From positions 1 to 45,773 of the forward strand of contig CAZISM010000034.1 of assembly GCA_964541895.1 (NCBI GenBank): a stretch of 45,773 nt of DNA, in the 5' to 3' direction. Source of the stretch: CAZISM01 sp964541895. Lineage in GTDB: Bacteria; Zhuqueibacterota; Zhuqueibacteria; Residuimicrobiales; Residuimicrobiaceae. Below the pieces are notes generated by a model. The model searched no databases. It had not been told where the DNA came from and was given only the letters and a program-made list of their open reading frames with translations. Shown here in pieces: positions 41,518 through 45,773 of the stretch; positions within the stretch are counted from its first letter, which is position 1, and each line of letters opens with the position of its first letter. The translations under genes were made by a program, and so were the position numbers.

Positions 41518-43010
41518 TGCCGCGCGCAGTCACATTGCCTGTGCTCTTTAATGGCCGGGCGATTCGCCAGGCGGACATACCGCTGCTGAGCTGGAAGGCG
41601 TTCAGTCGTACGCTGGTCGAAAATTGCCGCAACGGTGCCCGGCTGGTCAGCCTGTTCGGCGCCATCGTTGATAACAAAAACAGACTGTATGCGGTGCTGG
41701 CAGATGACGACCAGGCCACGCTGCAGGTTTTTGCCGCTCTGGTAAAAAACAGCTTTCCATCCCTGACGCCGGAATGCAGCCAGGCTCATCTCTTTGAACG
41801 GGAAATTTTCGAGCAGTTGCACATTCAGCCGCTCGGCCATCCCTGGCTAAAGCCGGTGCGCTTTCCGGGCCGTACCAACGACTCTGCGCAGGCCATCGGC
41901 ATCATGGACTTTTTCCAGGTCAAGAGTGAGAGCATGCACCAGGTGGCCGTGGGACCGGTGCACGCCGGCGTGATCGAACCCGGACATTTTCGCTTTCAAT
42001 GTCATGGCGAGACCGTACAGCATCTGGAAATCTCTCTCGGCTACCAGCACCGCGGCATCGAAGAGAACCTGGTTGGGGGGCCGAATAAAAAATCGTTGGC
42101 TCTGCTGGAAACAGTAGCCGGCGATACCAGCATCGGTCACGCCACAGCTTATTGCATGGCAGTGGAGGCCCTGGCCGGGGTGCGGGTCTCGGGCCACAGC
42201 CAGATGATTCGCGCCATCGCGCTGGAGCTGGAACGGCTGGCCAATCACATCGGCGATCTCGGTGCATTGGCAGGCGATGTCGGTTTTTTGCCCACCTCTG
42301 CGCAGTGCGGCGCCATTCGCGGCGACTTTTTAAACATGAGTGCTTTGCTGTGCGGCAGCCGCCTGGGGCGCACGTTGCTGATGCCCGGCGGCGTCGGCCA
42401 CGACCTTGAACCTGAACGTTCAGGGGAATTGAAAAAACGGCTGGACAAAGGGCTGGAAGCGGTCACCACCGCCGTGGAGTTAATGTGGGATTCGACGACG
42501 GTTTTATCCCGCTTTGAGAACACCGGTGTGGTGCAGCAACAGGATGCCATAGCTCTTGGTCTGGTGGGGCCGGCCGGCCGCGCCTGCGGCCTGGCGCGCG
42601 ATGTGCGTCAGGATCATCCGGCCGGGATTTATCAGCTCTTTCACATCCCGGTGGCCACGGCCGCCAACGGCGATGTGCACAGCCGCGCCATGGTGCGCTG
42701 GCTTGAAATTCAGCGCTCGGTCACGTTCATTCACGAACTGCTGCAAGCCATGGCGCAGGGCGCTCTGCAAGTGCCGGCCAAAGAGCTGCAGCCTGACAGT
42801 CTGGTGGTCAGCATGGTGGAAGGCTGGCGGGGTGAAATCTGTCATGTCGCCATGACCGATTCTTCCGGTCACTTTCAACGCTACAAAATAATCGATCCCT
42901 CTTTTCACAACTGGTTCGGACTGGCCATGGCGTTGCGGGATCAGGCCATATCCGATTTCCCGTTGTGCAACAAGAGCTTTAATTTATCTTACTGTGGGTT
43001 TGATCTGTAA
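41514..43010 (+). CDS. Ehr large subunit: fused NuoC-NuoD/HyfG-like, lacking [NiFe] ligands
   Basis: 498 residues. Two ATGs in a row (41514, 41517) follow GGGAGG; the second has the better spacing. Residues ~20-118 are the NuoC-like 30-kDa domain, ending FEREIFEQLHIQPLGHPWL. Residues ~145-498 match hydrogenase large subunits and NuoD: GPVHAGVIEPGHFRF, LGYQHRGIEENL, HATAYCMAVEALAGV, RLANHIGDLGAL. A [NiFe] enzyme needs CGxC after this ER-type segment and DPCxxC near the end. Here they read VAGDTS (201-206) and DPSFHNW (461-467), so no Ni-Fe site can form. This is the mark of energy-converting-hydrogenase-related (Ehr) complexes. The substrate is unknown. Confidence 0.92.
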   Translation: MMPRAVTLPVLFNGRAIRQADIPLLSWKAFSRTLVENCRNGARLVSLFGAIVDNKNRLYAVLADDDQATLQVFAALVKNSFPSLTPECSQAHLFEREIFEQLHIQPLGHPWLKPVRFPGRTNDSAQAIGIMDFFQVKSESMHQVAVGPVHAGVIEPGHFRFQCHGETVQHLEISLGYQHRGIEENLVGGPNKKSLALLETVAGDTSIGHATAYCMAVEALAGVRVSGHSQMIRAIALELERLANHIGDLGALAGDVGFLPTSAQCGAIRGDFLNMSALLCGSRLGRTLLMPGGVGHDLEPERSGELKKRLDKGLEAVTTAVELMWDSTTVLSRFENTGVVQQQDAIALGLVGPAGRACGLARDVRQDHPAGIYQLFHIPVATAANGDVHSRAMVRWLEIQRSVTFIHELLQAMAQGALQVPAKELQPDSLVVSMVEGWRGEICHVAMTDSSGHFQRYKIIDPSFHNWFGLAMALRDQAISDFPLCNKSFNLSYCGFDL

Positions 43011-43012
43011 TC

Positions 43013-43765
43013 ATGTATGCCATTTTAAAAAGCAGAATAAAGCAAGGCTGCCGGACCATGGATTTTCCAGTGGCTGTTGAATCCATGCCCGACCGGTTCC
43101 GTGGCCTGGCACGCATCGGCGAACAGCCCTGCAAGCAGAGCTGCGAACAGTGCGCGGAGGTATGCCCGGTCCAGGCCATCAGCAAAAACGAGGCTATCGA
43201 TATCGACCTTGGACGCTGCACCTTTTGCGGGCAATGTCAGCTTGTTTGTCCGGCAAAAAAGATAGAGTTCACGCGCGACTATCGGCTGGCCACGCGTCGG
43301 CGTCAAGATCTGATCCTCCCTGAACACCAGCCGCAGGTGGAAGCGTTGCAAGGCGAGATGAAAAAGCTCTTTGGTCGGTCGTTGAAATTGCGCCAGGTCA
43401 GCGCCGGCGGCTGCAACGGCTGTGAAGTGGACATCAACGTGCTGGCCACGCTGGCGTTCGACCTGGGCCGTTTTGGCATTCAGATCGTGGCGTCGCCGCG
43501 CCATGCCGACGGTCTCATCGTCACCGGGCCGGTTTCGCACAACATGTACACCGCGCTGCAAAAAACCTATGACGCTGTGCCTTCGCCCAAACTGGTCATA
43601 GCGGTCGGCGCCTGCGCCATCTCGGGTGGTATTTTTCGCGATCACGAACAGGTGCATAATGGCATTGAAGGGATATTGCCGGTGGATTTATACATTCCCG
43701 GCTGTCCGCCGCATCCATGGACGATACTGGATGGGTTGGTGAGGTTGATGGGGAGGATTAAATAA
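43013..43765 (+). CDS. Ehr small subunit fused to 2x[4Fe-4S] ferredoxin domain (HyfH-HyfI-like)
   Basis: 250 residues, 2 nt after the previous stop. The N-terminus MYAILKSRIKQG is typical of such fusions, so I keep the first ATG although its ribosome site is weak. Residues 30-85 hold two ferredoxin clusters: C40/C44/C47/C51, with a slightly wide first spacing, and C69/C72/C75/C79 (CTFCGQCQLVCP). Residues ~115-250 are the NuoB/HyfI-like subunit with the proximal cluster ligands C134 and C137 (GGCNGCEVD, the CxxC form of group 4 hydrogenases), C201 (VGACAISGG) and C231 (PGCPPHP). The whole electron wire is therefore intact up to the place where the Ni-Fe site should be. The stop overlaps the convergent symporter gene by 8 nt. 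Confidence 0.92.
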   Translation: MYAILKSRIKQGCRTMDFPVAVESMPDRFRGLARIGEQPCKQSCEQCAEVCPVQAISKNEAIDIDLGRCTFCGQCQLVCPAKKIEFTRDYRLATRRRQDLILPEHQPQVEALQGEMKKLFGRSLKLRQVSAGGCNGCEVDINVLATLAFDLGRFGIQIVASPRHADGLIVTGPVSHNMYTALQKTYDAVPSPKLVIAVGACAISGGIFRDHEQVHNGIEGILPVDLYIPGCPPHPWTILDGLVRLMGRIK

Positions 43766-45263
43766 AAGAACCTTCATGGGTGGCTTGGGAAGAAGTTGTC
43801 AGCCCCTTTTTTCGTGCCAGAGCCGCCTTCACGTCGTTCATAAAGGCCTGAGTAATCGGATAGCGCCAAACGATCGGAATGACCAGGACGATAAAGGCCG
43901 CGCCCAGCCCAAAGGTCAACAGCACCAACCACCAGACCGCCTCAGGCGTTTGCATGTCGCTACCTTCCTTAAAACCGACCCAGGCCATGCAGGCGCTGGC
44001 AATATAAATAGCCACCGACGAGACCAACTTGGTCACGAACGCAAAGATGGCTGCATAGCCGCCGTCCTTGCGTACGCCCGACTTTAGTTCGTCAATTTCA
44101 GCCACGTCAGCGGTCATCGAGCCGGACAGGGCTATAAATATGCCCACGCCAAACCAATTGATCATGTCGCAGGCGCCGAACACGATCTTGCCGATCGCTA
44201 CGCTGTACCCTCCCACCATCCATATCTGCAGCGGCTTCAAGATCCCGGTCAGAAATACGACTGCGGCCGTCACGTCGGCGCAGGTGGCGATCGCCGCGCC
44301 CATGCAAACGGCCAGTTTTTTGTCGAACCGGCGCGCCAGCAGCGAACCTGCTACGGCGCCGGCACCGCAAAACGCCATACCGCCGCCGTGGACGATCGTT
44401 TTTTCCAGTGCCGTCAGATGGGCGAAATAGACATAAAGATACATCTGGATCGTCGCGACAAAGATCGCGCCGATCTGGCCGACGCAGAAAAAGACGATAA
44501 CAAACCTGAAATAACGGTCAGCGATGATCTCCCACGCGTCGGAATAAAATGCGTTGATGCTGTTGCCCGTTCTCACAGCCAGGCCGCGCGTATCGACAAT
44601 GTAGCGGCGGGTGGCCCACACCACAATCAGTACGAACACGATCGTGGCGATGGTAAAAGCCGTCCCCATGTGAAGGTAATTGGTGACCTTGCTGGTCGCC
44701 TCGGATTTGCCCGCGGCGTTGTCGGGAAAGAAAAGGGACCATCCGAGCGCCGGTCCCAGAAGATTGGCTGTCATGTTGAGCGCCCAGCGGGAGCTTTGCA
44801 GGTGCGAGCGTTGATGGTAATCCGTGCAAATTTCAAAACCCAGCGCTATGTGAGACACACTGAACACGGCGAACGCGGTGCGGATGAGAATGTTGATAAT
44901 CAGCGCGGACCAAAAAAGCATCTCACCCCGGCCGACGATGGTCGGCATCACCCATAAAAGGTAAAAACAGGCGGCCATCATCAAGCCGCCTAGCAGAATA
45001 TAGGGGTGGCGGCGGCCATAGCGCGAACGCGTGTTGTCGCTGATATAGCCGATCAGGGGATCGACCACGGCATCCCAGACGCTGGCGATGGCGAACGCCA
45101 GCCCGGCCCGCGCAAAGGACAATCCCAGGGCCTGCGTGTAGTACAGCATCGCGTAGGCGGAGATGCCGTTCATCGTCAGCGAAGAGGCGCACTCGCCCAG
45201 CGAATAGCCCAGAATATGGTTGAATGGCACTTTAGATTTGCTCGATGCAGCGTGATGTTCCAT
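43758..45263 (-). CDS. GPH-family sugar:cation symporter (MelB-like MFS)
   Basis: 501 residues, about 12 helices. The signature VWDAVVDPLIGYISDNTRSR (63-81) holds D64 and D68, which correspond to the Na+-site Asp55 and Asp59 of E. coli MelB, followed by YGRRHPYILLGG. A second conserved loop reads ADVAEIDELKSGVRKDGGYA. GPH members import glycosides, pentosides or uronides with Na+ or H+. The substrate cannot be read from sequence. The ribosome site (GAG) is weak. It stands alone, converging on the Ehr operon with an 8-nt coding overlap and no room for a terminator between them. Confidence 0.88.
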   Translation of the reverse strand: MEHHAASSKSKVPFNHILGYSLGECASSLTMNGISAYAMLYYTQALGLSFARAGLAFAIASVWDAVVDPLIGYISDNTRSRYGRRHPYILLGGLMMAACFYLLWVMPTIVGRGEMLFWSALIINILIRTAFAVFSVSHIALGFEICTDYHQRSHLQSSRWALNMTANLLGPALGWSLFFPDNAAGKSEATSKVTNYLHMGTAFTIATIVFVLIVVWATRRYIVDTRGLAVRTGNSINAFYSDAWEIIADRYFRFVIVFFCVGQIGAIFVATIQMYLYVYFAHLTALEKTIVHGGGMAFCGAGAVAGSLLARRFDKKLAVCMGAAIATCADVTAAVVFLTGILKPLQIWMVGGYSVAIGKIVFGACDMINWFGVGIFIALSGSMTADVAEIDELKSGVRKDGGYAAIFAFVTKLVSSVAIYIASACMAWVGFKEGSDMQTPEAVWWLVLLTFGLGAAFIVLVIPIVWRYPITQAFMNDVKAALARKKGLTTSSQATHEGSFI

Positions 45264-45448
45264 ATGGTCTCATTCACAAGAGTGTGGTCTGACTATATCT
45301 TTTGCCCCGATTCGTGTCCATGCGGGAAGCGATGGTGGTGAACACGCCATGCCCATTCCCGGCTTGCCACCAAAGTAGACAATCAAGCCCTGAAAAACAA
45401 ATGATTTCAAGAGGTGTGTTTCGTCTGCTTTCAGCAGAAAATGAAAAA
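45264..45448. other. Spacer upstream of the symporter gene
   Basis: 185 bp holding the symporter's 5' leader. I see no confident promoter, gene or RNA here. Confidence 0.3.
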
Positions 45449-45773
45449 CCCTGTCATTGCGAGCGGAGCAACTGAGGCTGGCAGGAGATGGGCCTTGAAA
45501 CACCCTGTCATTGCGAGCGGAGGAGCTGGTGCTGGAAGAGATGGGTTTAGAAAAACCCTGTCATTGCGAGCGGAGGAACTGGTGCGGCCAAAGAGATGGG
45601 CCTTGAAACACCCTGTCATTGCGAGCGGAGGAGCTGGTGCGGCCAAAGAGATGGGCCCTGAAACACCCTGTCATTGCGAGCGGAGCAACTGAGGCTGGCA
45701 GGAGATGGGCCTTGAAACACCCTGTCATTGCGAGCGGAGGAGCTGGAATTGGCAAGAGATGGGCCTTGAATGG
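45449..45773. repeat. Tandem repeat array, six copies, 53-55 bp period
   Basis: Six copies begin at 45449, 45503, 45556, 45611, 45666 and 45720, each opening with CCCTGTCATTGCGAGCGGAG. The last reaches the window edge, so the array may continue. Copies 1 and 5 are identical over 54 bp; copies 3 and 4 differ at two positions; the others vary mainly in the middle third. The period is close to 18 codons, which makes long open frames on the minus strand, but these carry no real protein signal. A related core (TGTCATTGCGAGC) occurs in dispersed repeats of several unrelated bacteria, from memory and not checked. Confidence 0.9.

Noticed and set aside
41514..43010. [NiFe] hydrogenase large subunit
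   Set aside because: All four Ni-binding Cys positions are missing, so the protein is called Ehr-type.
45431..45755. Repeat-encoded proteins on the minus strand of the tandem array
   Set aside because: The open frames come from a period divisible by three and simply translate the repeat; they have no ribosome site or domain.
45449..45773. CRISPR array
   Set aside because: The parts between the invariant starts are variants of each other, and copies 1 and 5 are identical throughout, so there are no unique spacers. No cas gene is near.

Overview
The window looks like chromosomal DNA of a moderately GC-rich, Gram-negative bacterium from the FCB side of the tree. The best clue is a C-terminal sorting domain built around NYPNPFNP or NYPNPFSR on three exported proteins, at 3695-4957, 6329-8350 and 15821-18211. 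Such tails, read by the type IX secretion system, are common in KSB1, Calditrichota and Ignavibacteria-type genomes. Placement below that level is inference. Several gene starts are preceded by E. coli-like -35/-10 boxes with 16-18 bp spacing and by purine-rich ribosome binding sites.

Layout. 1-713: end of a glycerophosphodiester phosphodiesterase. 726-3332 (-): exported beta-propeller plus phosphoesterase. 3695-8350 (+): an exported FGE-fold protein without the catalytic cysteines, an arylsulfotransferase-like protein and a CotH-kinase-like protein. 8455-14626 (-): a carbohydrate locus with an OPA-type transporter, an unrecognised P-loop kinase, a GH29 fucosidase and a GH127 arabinofuranosidase-like enzyme, the last two coupled by an ATGA overlap. 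14887-15387 (-): thiol peroxidase. 15821-18211 (+): secreted M28 peptidase. 18320-20577 (-): nfnAB, the electron-bifurcating NADH-dependent reduced ferredoxin:NADP+ oxidoreductase. 20879-23009 (-): a DUF1028 protein and a receiver-ATPase protein lacking the phosphoacceptor histidine. 23220-25344 (+): TIGR01777 epimerase and L-2-hydroxyglutarate oxidase. 25431-26294 (-): lipoprotein. 26781-34502 (-): surface-polysaccharide operon with an unrecognised exoprotein, a broken wzi-like gene, a Gfo/Idh/MocA dehydrogenase, rfbA, a WbpD-like acetyltransferase and a TIG/barrel-like outer-surface protein. 34638-35639 (-): Asp-box propeller. 35881-43765 (+): HTH-EIIA regulator followed by six genes of an energy-converting-hydrogenase-related (Ehr) membrane complex. 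43758-45263 (-): GPH-family sugar symporter. 45449-45773: a tandem array with a 53-55 bp period that runs off the window.

Most notable system. The 36568-43765 operon has the full hydrogenase-4/complex-I-like set: two antiporter-like subunits, a NuoH-like subunit, a HyfE-like subunit, a fused NuoC-NuoD-like subunit and a fused ferredoxin-NuoB-like subunit. The large subunit has AGDTS where a [NiFe] enzyme has its first Cys pair, and DPSFHNW where it has DPCxxC. It should therefore not be a hydrogenase, although every Fe-S ligand of the small subunit is kept. A DNA-binding protein with a PTS EIIA domain sits 9 nt upstream, with no other PTS gene in view. Together with nfnAB, this gives the window two ferredoxin-linked energy-conservation modules.
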